Counted from the stretch's first letter, positions 39,581 to 48,627 are shown. The stretch is DNA of 64,000 bases from an endosymbiont of Bathymodiolus septemdierum str. Myojin knoll (GCF_001547755.1 NZ_AP013042.1:1240001-1304000); one strand, 5' to 3'. The notes: generated by a model not told the origin, from the sequence alone. Translations and numbers: made by a program.

Positions 39581-40018
39581 CTAGTAAGGGTTAGCTATTC
39601 CTAGTCCATTCAAAATCTTAACTTCTAACGCTTCCATTTCCTCAGCCTCAGCCTCTACAATATGGTCGTAACCAAGCAAATGTAATACGCCATGAATAGA
39701 CATATGCATCAAATGGTGTTCAAAAGTTTTGCCTTGCGCCTTTGCCTCTTCGCGTACGATTTCAAGGCAAACAATGACATCACCCAAAATCATTTCTTCA
39801 ATCTCTTTAGGTAAATCACTAGAAAAAGACAGCACATTGGTTGGTTGATTTTTATCGCGATAAGTTTTATTCAACGCCTGAATTTCATTTTTATCCACCA
39901 GTCGAATTAATAACTCGCTATCGCCCTCACCCAAGTCTGCAATCACTTTTTGCAAGGTGTTAATAAGATTTGGCTCATTAATTGACGCATCATTAGCGCT
40001 ATTTTGAATAACAACCAT
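39581..40018 (-). CDS. ybeY: Endoribonuclease YbeY
   Basis: Zinc-dependent RNase involved in 16S rRNA 3'-end maturation and ribosome quality control. The metal motif is HGVLHLLGYDH (HxxxHxxxxxH, about residues 110-120), preceded by NVLSFSSDLP, both diagnostic. Length 145, as usual. It lies alone between convergent tilS and divergent priA; the usual phoH-ybeY-ybeX order is not kept. Confidence 0.96.
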   Translation of the reverse strand: MVVIQNSANDASINEPNLINTLQKVIADLGEGDSELLIRLVDKNEIQALNKTYRDKNQPTNVLSFSSDLPKEIEEMILGDVIVCLEIVREEAKAQGKTFEHHLMHMSIHGVLHLLGYDHIVEAEAEEMEALEVKILNGLGIANPY

Positions 40019-40059
40019 ATCCGCCTATTGTCTTATTGATAAAATGATTTATTTTATAG

Positions 40060-40065
40060 CATAAT
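40060..40065 (+). promoter_or_regulatory. -10-like element for priA, probably leaderless
   Basis: CATAAT with 7 bases before the priA TTG start codon at 40073. Confidence 0.35.
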
Positions 40066-40072
40066 TTTTATC

Positions 40073-42037
40073 TTGTCATTAATCCTTGAAGTTGCTATTC
40101 CAGTGCCGTTAAACAAAACTTTTGATTACCTTTGCAATCAGAAGGCAACAGTTGGTGCGCGCGTCAAAGTACCCTTTGGGCGTAAAACAGTCATCGGCGT
40201 GGTGCTGACAATCAAAGACAAAAGCGACTTTGAAAAGTTAAAAAGCGTTGAAGAAGTCGTGGACGACACGCCAATCCTCGACCAGCCTATCCTTGATTTT
40301 TTGCTGTGGTCAGCCAACTACTACCATCACCCAATCGGTGAAGTTATTGCCACTGCTCTACCAAAAAACCTACGCATTGGTAAAGAAGCCATTATTAAAA
40401 AAGTCGTCGGACTGCCTCTAAAAACCAATGAACCCGACTTTGAGCCTACTGAAGAACAAACCAATGCGATTAATACAATCATCGGCGCTTTAGGAAAGTA
40501 CCATGGCTTTTTACTACACGGCGTTACTGGTAGTGGTAAAACCGAAGTCTATTTACGCATCGCTCAAAAAGCCCTCAACCAAGGTAAACAAGTTCTTGTC
40601 CTTGTCCCCGAAATCGGACTCACGCCACAAATGGTCTCACGATTTGAATCCAGACTCAACACCCGCATCGTTTCCATTCATTCACAACGCAACGAAACAC
40701 AAAAATTAGACGCTTATTTAATGGCAAAAAGTGGTGAGGCGGGTGTGGTACTCGGTACTCGTAGTGCGATTTTTGCCCCAATGCCAAACCTAGGTTTAAT
40801 CATCATTGACGAAGAGCATGACAGTTCTTTCAAGCAACAATCCAGTTTTCGTTACTCCGCCAGAGACTTGTCTTTTGTCCGTGCCAAACAAGCCAATATT
40901 CCTGTGGTACTTGGCACTGCAACGCCGTCATTAGAAATGCTAAAACGCATGATAGATAAAAAGATAACGCGTTTAACCCTCGCTAAACGAGCAAATGGGG
41001 CGTTATTGCCAAAAGTGAGTTTGCTTGATATGCGCACCGAAACGGGGGTTGCTTTATCCGCCTTATTGGTTGAAAAAATGAAACAGTATTTGAAAAAAAA
41101 TAAGCAAGTAATGTTGTTCATTAACCGCCGCGGCTATGCCCCCGTGTATTTTTGTACCGAATGCGACTGGAAAGCACAATGCGACCATTGCGACACAGGT
41201 ATGATTTACCATCGCCACATCAACCGTCTAAAATGCCATCATTGTGGCGACGAAAAAATACCTCAAAGCACTTGCCCTGACTGCAATCAAGCCTCATTAG
41301 AAGTCTATGGATACGGCACTGAACGCCTAGAAGAAACCCTCTGTTCTCACTTTCCAGACACAGCAATTATCCGCATTGACCGCGATACCACACGACGCAA
41401 AAAATCCTTTGAGCAACATTTAGAACAAATCAATTCTGGCAAACCGTGCATCATCGTCGGTACACAAATGCTTGCCAAGGGTCACGATTTTTCTAACCTT
41501 GCAATGGTCGGCGTTTTGGACATTGACGGCGGTTTATTATCCAGTAATTTCCGAGCTACAGAATATTTGGCGCAACTCCTCATTCAAGTTTCCGGTCGTG
41601 CTGGACGCAGTGGTGACCAAGGCGAAGTTGCCATTCAAACCCGCTACCCAGAACACCCAATTTTTAACTTCGTACTCTCTAATCGCTACACCCAATACGC
41701 TGGCATATTACTCAAACAACGCAATCAAGCGATGATGCCTCCCTACGCCCAATACGCCCTATTATGTGCCAATGCCAAAGATAAAACGCTCGCTGAAGCC
41801 TTCCTCAACGAAGCCGTCACCCTGCTCAAACGCATCCAAATAGACAGTGTAGAACTCTGGGGGCCCGTTGCCAATACCATTGAGAAAAAATCTGACTACT
41901 ACTACTTCAACCTTTACCTACAATCTAACGATAGAAAAGCATTACACCAACTGCTCTCAACTTTCAATCAACACGCTCATACCTTAAAACTCAAAAACAA
42001 AGTGCGTTGGTATTTAGATATAGACCCAATTGAATAA
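40073..42037 (+). CDS. priA: Primosomal protein N' (replication restart helicase PriA), TTG start
   Basis: Superfamily 2 helicase that reloads the replisome at stalled forks. It has the N-terminal DNA-binding part starting LILEVAIPVPLNKTFDYL, Walker A VTGSGKTEVY (about residue 152), the DEEHDSSFKQ box and the zinc-binding Cys cluster with CTECDWKAQCDHCDTG and CHHCGDEKIPQSTCPDC (residues about 364-407). Length 654, about 80 residues shorter than E. coli PriA (732). The homology starts right after the TTG at 40073, so TTG is used as start codon. Confidence 0.96.
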   Translation: MSLILEVAIPVPLNKTFDYLCNQKATVGARVKVPFGRKTVIGVVLTIKDKSDFEKLKSVEEVVDDTPILDQPILDFLLWSANYYHHPIGEVIATALPKNLRIGKEAIIKKVVGLPLKTNEPDFEPTEEQTNAINTIIGALGKYHGFLLHGVTGSGKTEVYLRIAQKALNQGKQVLVLVPEIGLTPQMVSRFESRLNTRIVSIHSQRNETQKLDAYLMAKSGEAGVVLGTRSAIFAPMPNLGLIIIDEEHDSSFKQQSSFRYSARDLSFVRAKQANIPVVLGTATPSLEMLKRMIDKKITRLTLAKRANGALLPKVSLLDMRTETGVALSALLVEKMKQYLKKNKQVMLFINRRGYAPVYFCTECDWKAQCDHCDTGMIYHRHINRLKCHHCGDEKIPQSTCPDCNQASLEVYGYGTERLEETLCSHFPDTAIIRIDRDTTRRKKSFEQHLEQINSGKPCIIVGTQMLAKGHDFSNLAMVGVLDIDGGLLSSNFRATEYLAQLLIQVSGRAGRSGDQGEVAIQTRYPEHPIFNFVLSNRYTQYAGILLKQRNQAMMPPYAQYALLCANAKDKTLAEAFLNEAVTLLKRIQIDSVELWGPVANTIEKKSDYYYFNLYLQSNDRKALHQLLSTFNQHAHTLKLKNKVRWYLDIDPIE

Positions 42038-42112
42038 CTCGTAATAAAGTTTATAAGATTTAAATATGCCCCTATAATAGTCAATTCATCAAAATAGTAA
42101 AAAGAAAAACAA

Positions 42113-42166
42113 ATGAACCACTGGGCAAAATTAAGTATTGAATTTGCAAACCAACGCAATTATTAA
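42113..42166 (+). CDS. Seventeen-codon ORF, possibly the stump of a lost gene
   Basis: Encodes MNHWAKLSIEFANQRNY then TAA. It has a TATAAT at 42073-42078 and an A/G-rich stretch before the ATG, so it may be translated. It looks like the first residues of a larger protein, cut off by the stop, rather than like a leader peptide. I cannot name the family. It lies directly before the FRG-domain gene and may share its transcript. Confidence 0.3.
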   Translation: MNHWAKLSIEFANQRNY

Positions 42167-42204
42167 ATCAATTACTCTGGCTCCTTGATTTTAATCCGCA
42201 TTCT

Positions 42205-43593
42205 ATGACAACAAACAACGAAAAAAATATTAAAACTGTCTCTGATTTTCAAAAGCAAATTTTGAAATTAAAAGGTAGTTTTGCCTATCGCGGACAAGGC
42301 GACAAAACCTGGGGAGTTGAGTCTGGTGCATATAGACGCTTAGAGGGAAATGTCAATCAAGACCTAATTAAATACACCGAAAATATTATCAACCAAGCAA
42401 AAAACTACACGCAAGAGATTGCCAGCAATAACGACCTTGAACTTTTGGCAGAATTGCAGCATTATGGGTGCGCCACGCCTTTGATTGATTTTTCCTTGAA
42501 TGCTTTAACGGCTTTGTGGTTTGCCTGTGAAGACACGAAAGAAGACGGCAAAGTTGTTTGTTTGAAGGTTGACGATAAAGCGCGTTTTTTAGAAGTATCC
42601 GGCGAAGATAAAAACAAGTTATTAAGCAGTATTTTATCTTTGTCAATTAGAGATGGTATAACATACACCCTTGGAAAGTGGCAACCACCCTTAAACAACA
42701 GCCGTATTGTTAAACAAGACAGCCTCTTTATATTCACAGCAAGTGGCGAGATTAAAGACAATGAATTTGAAGCGATACTCATCATTGACAAAGACTCAAA
42801 GTTAACCATTAGAGGCGAACTTGAGCAACTTTGTGGCATAACACAAACCAGCATCTACCCAGATTTTTATGGCTTTGCCACCAGTAATAGTGCAGTTAAG
42901 ACTTATCGAGAACCAACCGTTGAGGAACTTATCAAGCGAGCCGATAAAGACTACCAACAAGGCGAATATAAAAAAGCCATTGAGTATTATGAATTGGCAC
43001 TGGCAAGTGATTTAAAAACCTATGGTGAGGCGCATCCTAGTGTGGCAACTTGTCGCAATAATTTAGGCATGGCGTGGGAATCGCTAGGCGAATATAAAAA
43101 AGCCATTGAGTATTATGAATTGGCACTGGCAAGTGATTTAAAAACCTATGGTGAGGCGCATCCTAGTGTGGCAACTCGTCGCAATAATTTAGGCATGGCG
43201 TGGCAATCGCTAGGCGAATATAAAAAAGCCATTGAGTATCTTGAATTGGCACTGGCAAGTGATTTAAAAACCTATGGTGAGGCGCATCCTAGTGTGGCAA
43301 CTTGTCGCAATAATTTAGGCGTGGCGTGGCAATCGCTAGGCGAATATAAAAAAGCCATTGAGTATTATGAATTGGCACTGGCAAGTAATTTAAAAACCTA
43401 TGGTGAGGCGCATCCTGATGTGGCAAATCGTCGCAATAATTTAGGCATGGCGTGGCAATCGTTAGGCGAATATAAAAAAGCCATTGAGTATTATGAATTG
43501 GCACTGGCTACGCTTCAGAAAACTTTGGGTGATGAGCATCCTACCACTAAACAGGTGTCTGAAAATTTAGCAAATGTCTTAACGCACCTATGA
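42205..43593 (+). CDS. FRG-domain protein with C-terminal TPR repeats
   Basis: 462 residues in two parts. Residues about 10-110 match the FRG domain: FAYRGQGDKTWGVESGAYRR contains the YRG motif, and ELQHYGCATPLIDFSLNALT holds the conserved QHYG.PT.L.D-type core. Residues 253-462 are five TPR units of exactly 42 residues each (kinesin-light-chain style, with EYKKAIEYYELAL). There is no signal peptide. FRG proteins have no agreed biochemical function and are often found in accessory islands. The TPR part suggests protein-protein binding. It sits alone between priA and bioA. Confidence 0.8.
   Translation: MTTNNEKNIKTVSDFQKQILKLKGSFAYRGQGDKTWGVESGAYRRLEGNVNQDLIKYTENIINQAKNYTQEIASNNDLELLAELQHYGCATPLIDFSLNALTALWFACEDTKEDGKVVCLKVDDKARFLEVSGEDKNKLLSSILSLSIRDGITYTLGKWQPPLNNSRIVKQDSLFIFTASGEIKDNEFEAILIIDKDSKLTIRGELEQLCGITQTSIYPDFYGFATSNSAVKTYREPTVEELIKRADKDYQQGEYKKAIEYYELALASDLKTYGEAHPSVATCRNNLGMAWESLGEYKKAIEYYELALASDLKTYGEAHPSVATRRNNLGMAWQSLGEYKKAIEYLELALASDLKTYGEAHPSVATCRNNLGVAWQSLGEYKKAIEYYELALASNLKTYGEAHPDVANRRNNLGMAWQSLGEYKKAIEYYELALATLQKTLGDEHPTTKQVSENLANVLTHL
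42961..43590 (+). repeat. Five tandem 126-bp TPR-coding repeats
   Basis: Units start at 42961, 43087, 43213, 43339 and 43465, an exact 126-base period. Units 1-4 differ from each other by only a few bases each; unit 5 keeps the first half and diverges in the second. Such near-identity implies recent duplication or gene conversion. Confidence 0.95.
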
Positions 43594-43701
43594 CTTTCGT
43601 TGAGGTGGTCGTTCTTACAAACTAGGGATATCTAAATTTCCTGCAAGATATGGCTGAAGTATTGGCAGTGCTAATGCTCGGAAACAATAAGAAATATATT
43701 G

Positions 43702-44934
43702 TTATTTAGTTACTTTTTTTATAGCGTTTGTTAACAATAACAACTCATCATCAGTAATGGTAAACGCTGGCATAGTGTAGAGTAGTTTGCCGTAAGGTCG
43801 CAGCCAAACGCCGCCCTCAAGCAGCTGGTTTTGAACTTTTTCTACCTCAATTTCAGCAACCATTTCTACCACGCCGATGGCACCCAAAATTCGCACACTG
43901 GCAACTTTGTCATTTTCACTGAGAGGGGATAAATGGGTGTAGAAATGTTTTTCTATGCGGGCAATATTGTCTTGCCATGGTTCGTTTAACAGCAATTCAA
44001 TGCTGGCATTCGCGACGGCGCAAGCGAGCGGGTTTGCCATAAAAGTTGGTCCGTGCATTAGCGTACCGACTGTTGTCGCGACTTTATCACTGGTGAGCGT
44101 GGCAGCGAGCGTCATATAACCGCCTGTGAGTGCCTTACCAAGGCAGAGAATATCGGGCTCAACATCAACATATTCTAAGGCGAACAATTCACCTGTTCTA
44201 CCAAAACCAGTGGCAATTTCATCTAAGATAAACAACACTTTGTATTGTTCGCACAATGCTTTTGCGTGGCTGAGGTATTGGGGATTGTAGATGCGCATTC
44301 CACCTGCGCCCTGCACCACAGGCTCTAAAATCATGGCGGCAATTGTATTAGCGCTTTTACTTAAAGTTTGCTCTAAATCTTCAAGCGCTTCGTCCATTGC
44401 TACTATGGATGGACTTTTGACAAAAACTTGCTGTGCTAATGTGTCGCCGAATAAGTGGTGCATGCCATTTTCAGGGTCGCATAGACTCATCGCGCCAAAA
44501 GTATCGCCATGATAACCACCATAAATGGTGATAAATTTTTGCTTATCGGTTTTTCCTTGCTTATGCCAATATTGCAATGCCATTTTAAGGGCGACTTCAA
44601 CGGCTATAGAACCCGAATCAGAAAAAAATACTTTGGTTAAATTATCGGGGGTAATGTTAATTAATGTTTTTGCAAGATCAATTGCAGGTTGATGCGTCAG
44701 CCCGCCAAACATCACATGTGACATTTTTTTCAACTGTTCGGTAATCGCTTGATTTAATACAGGATTATTGTATCCGTGAATCACGCTCCACCACGAACTC
44801 ATACCATCAATTACCTGCTTTCCATTCTTTAAAACCAAGTAAACACCTTGGGCAGATTCAACTAAATGCGTGGGAACCTCATTGGGAATCTTAGCATACG
44901 GATGCCAAATATGCGAATTGTCAAATGCATCCAT
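43702..44934 (-). CDS. bioA: Adenosylmethionine-8-amino-7-oxononanoate aminotransferase
   Basis: PLP enzyme of biotin synthesis that makes 7,8-diaminopelargonate, using SAM as amino donor. It starts IWHPYAKIP after MDAFDNSH, has DGMSSWWSVIHGYNNP, and the PLP Lys in LGKALTGGYMTL (about residue 275). Start taken at ATG 44934; the in-frame start at 44979 is inside gph and adds unrelated residues. 410 residues. A TATAAA lies 9 bases before the ATG inside the gph end. No other biotin genes are near. Confidence 0.95.
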   Translation of the reverse strand: MDAFDNSHIWHPYAKIPNEVPTHLVESAQGVYLVLKNGKQVIDGMSSWWSVIHGYNNPVLNQAITEQLKKMSHVMFGGLTHQPAIDLAKTLINITPDNLTKVFFSDSGSIAVEVALKMALQYWHKQGKTDKQKFITIYGGYHGDTFGAMSLCDPENGMHHLFGDTLAQQVFVKSPSIVAMDEALEDLEQTLSKSANTIAAMILEPVVQGAGGMRIYNPQYLSHAKALCEQYKVLFILDEIATGFGRTGELFALEYVDVEPDILCLGKALTGGYMTLAATLTSDKVATTVGTLMHGPTFMANPLACAVANASIELLLNEPWQDNIARIEKHFYTHLSPLSENDKVASVRILGAIGVVEMVAEIEVEKVQNQLLEGGVWLRPYGKLLYTMPAFTITDDELLLLTNAIKKVTK

Positions 44935-44944
44935 AACGGTAGTT

Positions 44945-45613
44945 TTATAGGTATTCCTTAAGTTCAACCATAGAATCAATCACCATATCTGGATTGGCAT
45001 CGCGGATATCAACGCCGTGATTATAACCATAAGACATACAAATAATATCAAATCCAGCTGCACGAGAGGCTTTAACATCACTAATAGAATCGCCTAACAT
45101 CAGTGAGTCTTCTGGACTAATGTCAAAAAATTCTGCCGAATGCAGCAAAGGCAATGGGTCAGGTTTTTTCTTTGCCAAAGTGTCGCCAGAAACCACGATG
45201 CCGAAATAATCAAAAATCCCTAAATCTTTCAAAATAGGCAAAGTAAATTGCGCTGCTTTATTGGTCACACACCCCAAGGTATAGCCTTGTGCTTTCATAT
45301 AATCCAAGCCCTCTTGTACACCCGGATACAGCGACGAGCGACCTGTAGTATTTTTGGCATATAATGCCAAGAAAATTGGATAAGCCTTGTCATAATCTTC
45401 TTGATTAACTGTGCCTTCTAACTCACCTGTTAACGAACGCTCTACTAACTTAGGCACGCCATTGCCTACCCACTGACGCACTTTCGCTTCGCCCCATTTT
45501 TTGCGTCCCATTGCCAACATCATTTCATCAACGCAATATGCCAAATCTGGCACACTATCAACCAAAGTGCCATCAACATCAATCATAATAAGTTTTGGGT
45601 TAAATTTTTTCAT
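44945..45613 (-). CDS. gph: Phosphoglycolate phosphatase (HAD family)
   Basis: HAD hydrolase, 222 residues. Motif I is DVDGTLVDSVPDL (residues 12-24), motif II CVTNKAAQ, and motif III-IV KKKPDPLPLL and LGDSISDV. The DSVPDL continuation and length fit Gph, which clears 2-phosphoglycolate made by Rubisco or DNA repair. In an autotrophic sulfur oxidiser with a Calvin cycle it would be needed for photorespiratory-type salvage; this role is inferred. A clear AAGGA Shine-Dalgarno precedes the ATG. It is divergent from proC. Confidence 0.88.
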   Translation of the reverse strand: MKKFNPKLIMIDVDGTLVDSVPDLAYCVDEMMLAMGRKKWGEAKVRQWVGNGVPKLVERSLTGELEGTVNQEDYDKAYPIFLALYAKNTTGRSSLYPGVQEGLDYMKAQGYTLGCVTNKAAQFTLPILKDLGIFDYFGIVVSGDTLAKKKPDPLPLLHSAEFFDISPEDSLMLGDSISDVKASRAAGFDIICMSYGYNHGVDIRDANPDMVIDSMVELKEYL

Positions 45614-45666
45614 ATTGTCCTTTTTTAGGTAGAATAGTCATCTTCTATAAGTTTTAAGATATTTTA

Positions 45667-46497
45667 ATGGAAAAGACAACAACAATCGGTTTTATTGGTG
45701 CAGGAAATATGGCGTTTGCTTTGATATCTGGACTGCGTAGTAGTGGATTTCCAGTAAAAAATATCAAAGTCAGCGATAAAGATGCGGTTTTATTATCACA
45801 ACGAAAGACCGAACTCGGTATTGAGATTTTTACCGACAATATGCAATTAGCCCGACAATCTGATGTCATTGTTTTTGCCGTCAAACCGCAAATATTATCA
45901 ACAGTTTGTCAAGAATTACAGCCACATATTAACCACCAGCCTTTAATGATTTCTATTGTTGCAGGGGTCAAGTCCACCAGTATTAATCGCTGGCTCGGGG
46001 GCGATGCATCAATTGTGCGTGCTATGCCAAATACACCTGCATTATTAGGTGTAGGCGCAACTGGCATGATGACAAATGATGCGGTTAGCAAAGAGCAAAA
46101 GGCTTTAACCGAACAAATATTGAGTTCTGTTGGTGCGTGTTTCTGGGTTAAAGATGAGGATATGATTGATGCGGTAACCGCATTATCGGGCAGCGGTCCA
46201 GCCTATTTCTTTTTAATGATTGAATCAATGACAAAAGCGGGGGTCGCCCTCGGACTGGATGAAAAAATAGCCGAAAAACTCAGTATTCAAACCGCATTAG
46301 GCGCAAGTATGATGGCAAGTCAAAGCAACGATTCCAGCAATGAATTACGCGCCAAAGTAACTTCAAAAAATGGCACAACGCAGGCGGCGATTGAGTCCTT
46401 TCAAACGCAGAATTTTGAGTCTGTGGTTTCTCATGCAATGCGTGCTGCTTTTGACCGCGCTAAGAAAATCGGCTTCGAATTAGATGACAATGCGTAA
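45667..46497 (+). CDS. proC: Pyrroline-5-carboxylate reductase
   Basis: Last step of proline synthesis, NAD(P)H-dependent. The N-terminal nucleotide site is IGFIGAGNMAFALISGL (residues 7-23). The later VRAMPNTPALLGVGATGM and ALSGSGPAYFFLMIE are strongly conserved family signatures. Length 276 is typical. It overlaps the next gene by 14 bases. Confidence 0.97.
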   Translation: MEKTTTIGFIGAGNMAFALISGLRSSGFPVKNIKVSDKDAVLLSQRKTELGIEIFTDNMQLARQSDVIVFAVKPQILSTVCQELQPHINHQPLMISIVAGVKSTSINRWLGGDASIVRAMPNTPALLGVGATGMMTNDAVSKEQKALTEQILSSVGACFWVKDEDMIDAVTALSGSGPAYFFLMIESMTKAGVALGLDEKIAEKLSIQTALGASMMASQSNDSSNELRAKVTSKNGTTQAAIESFQTQNFESVVSHAMRAAFDRAKKIGFELDDNA

Positions 46498-46894
46498 TAA
46501 TTTGAGCGTCAAAATTCAACCGTCAAAAATCTATCTAGGCATTAGTATTGCTGTCTATCTATTGGGTATATTTTCAGCTTGGTATTATTTTTATAGCCTA
46601 TGGCTCAGTCTTGCCGTTAGTATCGCCTTATGCTTTTGGTTGGTTTATTTTTTACCTAGGTTTTTATGGCTTACCCATCCGAACTCTATCGTAGAAATTT
46701 CTCTGAATATGGATAAATTAATGGTGACAAAAAACAATTTTGCCACCCAACAATATTCCACTTTCCACCTTGAATTTCAATCTCGTTTCTTGGTTATTAT
46801 CCGCATTGGCAAAGAATCTGTGGTTATTTTTAAAGATGCTTTGGCACCTGCTTCCCTTTCAAAAATTAACAAATATTTCAATGCTCACAGCTGA
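46484..46894 (+). CDS. Small two-helix membrane protein, YgfX/CptA-toxin-like
   Basis: 136 residues: two adjacent membrane helices (about residues 17-33 and 38-55) in a hairpin, then a beta-rich cytoplasmic part of ~75 residues. This layout and size resemble YgfX (CptA toxin family), but I see no decisive motif, so the match is weak. It overlaps proC by 14 bases at the start and the DsrS-like gene by 14 at the end, which suggests coupled expression. The role is unknown. Confidence 0.45.
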   Translation: MTMRNNLSVKIQPSKIYLGISIAVYLLGIFSAWYYFYSLWLSLAVSIALCFWLVYFLPRFLWLTHPNSIVEISLNMDKLMVTKNNFATQQYSTFHLEFQSRFLVIIRIGKESVVIFKDALAPASLSKINKYFNAHS

Positions 46895-47921
46895 AGACAC
46901 CCTTAAACTCAATGTATTAATGGCAACCTGTGAGGCGATTCGCGTTGATGTTTATAAAATCGTCGTCGTCGGATTGACCGCAGATAAAAAAGAGCAAATC
47001 ATCGTCCTCAACCCGCCTGGTGATAGTAGTAAGTATATTCAAGCCGTGCAAAAATTATTAGTCTCGCAAGCATTAGGCAGTATGGGCGGCTATCCATCTT
47101 ACCTCAAACGCTGGTCAAGAATGGGGCAAGTCAGCTCCGTCAATCTAAAATCCTTGCTCAAAATCGGCAACATTGAAGCCGTTGTTGCTGTAGCAAATGC
47201 TCAAAGTTTAAACGATGAAGTGCTGGATTTAGTCTGGTGGTGTGCCACCAACACCGACCAACAAGCGGAAATCGGTCGCTTCCTACTGACCCGTGATTTT
47301 GTTGTAAAACACCCTGTTGGTAAACAAATTGCCGATTATTTATTAGAGTTTTTACCTTTTACCGACGACACAACGCAATTAATTGACACTACCAATCTAC
47401 TTTTGCAAGACGCATTAATTTCTCAAGAAGCAAAAGATAGATTGTGGAAACAAGGGCAAAGAAAAACCGCCTTCTTAGTGGGATTTATTGAGAGAGATAC
47501 CGACAATTTACCGAATAATGACCACACAATTGCGTTAGATAGCGACATTAAAGAACTTGAATGCATTAATAGCGAACAAAGGCAAATCCTACTCAAAACT
47601 ATTATTACTATCTTGAAAAAAATCAACCAAGAACATGTCCTATATCGCACTTTAGAAGTCTTGGGTAGTACTTTGGCACATCCAATGATTCAACGCTCAG
47701 ACGACATCAAACATTGCCAAACCCAAGCACAACAAGTTTTAGGCAGCTTAGGTTTAGATAATGAAAAAATCAAAGCCCGTCTTTTCCTGGCAAGCATCGG
47801 CGAACAATTGGTCGTTAGTACCATCTCCGCCCACAGTTTGGCAGGTTCTGCCATTCGCAAAAAACTTGCTAATGTGCTAATGCCTATTCAGGATGCTCTG
47901 AAACTACTAACTACCCCATAG
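46881..47921 (+). CDS. DsrS-like protein
   Basis: 346 residues, soluble, no signal peptide. The N-terminal segment has EDTLKLNVLMATCEAIRVDV, then GSMGGYPSYLKRWSRMGQ, followed by a mostly helical region; this pattern recalls DsrS, a cytoplasmic protein of dsr-dependent sulfur oxidisers such as Allochromatium, whose exact function is unclear. The assignment is from memory of the motif. Start taken at ATG 46881 because homology begins there; the long in-frame ORF upstream is inside the previous gene. It converges with rsmE, overlapping by 15 bases. Confidence 0.6.
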   Translation: MLTAEDTLKLNVLMATCEAIRVDVYKIVVVGLTADKKEQIIVLNPPGDSSKYIQAVQKLLVSQALGSMGGYPSYLKRWSRMGQVSSVNLKSLLKIGNIEAVVAVANAQSLNDEVLDLVWWCATNTDQQAEIGRFLLTRDFVVKHPVGKQIADYLLEFLPFTDDTTQLIDTTNLLLQDALISQEAKDRLWKQGQRKTAFLVGFIERDTDNLPNNDHTIALDSDIKELECINSEQRQILLKTIITILKKINQEHVLYRTLEVLGSTLAHPMIQRSDDIKHCQTQAQQVLGSLGLDNEKIKARLFLASIGEQLVVSTISAHSLAGSAIRKKLANVLMPIQDALKLLTTP

Positions 47922-48623
47922 CAACTGCATATTAGCAATCGCCACCAATGAAGCGGTTTCAGTTCTAAGAACGCGGGCACCTAATAATAAAGGTTGACAA
48001 CCCGCCTGTGTGGCTTGATCAATTTCTACCCCGCTCAGCCCACCTTCTGGACCGATTAAGATGGTGGCTTGGTTGACTTTTTCTACTTCTAATAAAATTT
48101 TTTCACAACGATGATGAAGGACAAAACCATTGATAATTGGCTGTTGTAAAAAAGCCTCTAATGTCATTGGTGCAACAACTTCTGGAACGACAGAGCGACC
48201 TGATTGCTCGCAGGCACTAATGACGATTTTTTGCCAATGTGCGTGGCGTTTTGCTAATTTATCACCTTTAAGACGGACGACGCAACGCTCAGTAAAAATA
48301 GGGATGATTTTATTAATACCGAGTTCCACCGCTTTTTGCATTAAGAAATCCATTTTTTCACCCTTGGCAATGCCCTGCACTAAAGTGAGATTGAGTTTTG
48401 ACTCGGACAAATTTTGAGATTTCTCTAAAATTTTTACAACACATTTCTTTTGCACTTGTGATATTTCAGCTGTGTAATTCGCACCATCGCCATTAAACAA
48501 AGTCACTCTCTTCCCTTGTTGAAAGCGTAAAACTTTCACCAAATGATGTGATGCAGGTGCATCCAGTGTCAATTCATCGTTAACATTAATTAAGGTATTT
48601 TGGTAGAGCCGTGGGTTTTTCAT
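47907..48623 (-). CDS. rsmE: 16S rRNA (uracil-1498-N3)-methyltransferase
   Basis: SPOUT-class methyltransferase for m3U1498 of 16S rRNA. It has HHLVKVLRFQQGKRVTLFNG near the N-terminus, and the knotted SAM site LIGPEGGLSGVEID plus LGARVLRTETASLVA at the C-terminus. Start at ATG 48623 gives 238 residues; the longer ORF start would sit inside the ketoreductase gene. It lies 4 bases downstream of the last polyketide gene on the same strand and marks the left border of that cluster. Confidence 0.95.
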   Translation of the reverse strand: MKNPRLYQNTLINVNDELTLDAPASHHLVKVLRFQQGKRVTLFNGDGANYTAEISQVQKKCVVKILEKSQNLSESKLNLTLVQGIAKGEKMDFLMQKAVELGINKIIPIFTERCVVRLKGDKLAKRHAHWQKIVISACEQSGRSVVPEVVAPMTLEAFLQQPIINGFVLHHRCEKILLEVEKVNQATILIGPEGGLSGVEIDQATQAGCQPLLLGARVLRTETASLVAIANMQLLWGS

Positions 48624-48627
48624 TAAA

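Noticed and set aside
42961-43590. CRISPR-like array
   Set aside because: The period is 126 bases with no spacers, and it is an open frame coding TPR units.
46740-46880. N-terminal extension of the DsrS-like ORF
   Set aside because: It overlaps the YgfX-like gene over its whole length in another frame and has no homology; the ATG at 46881 explains the protein.
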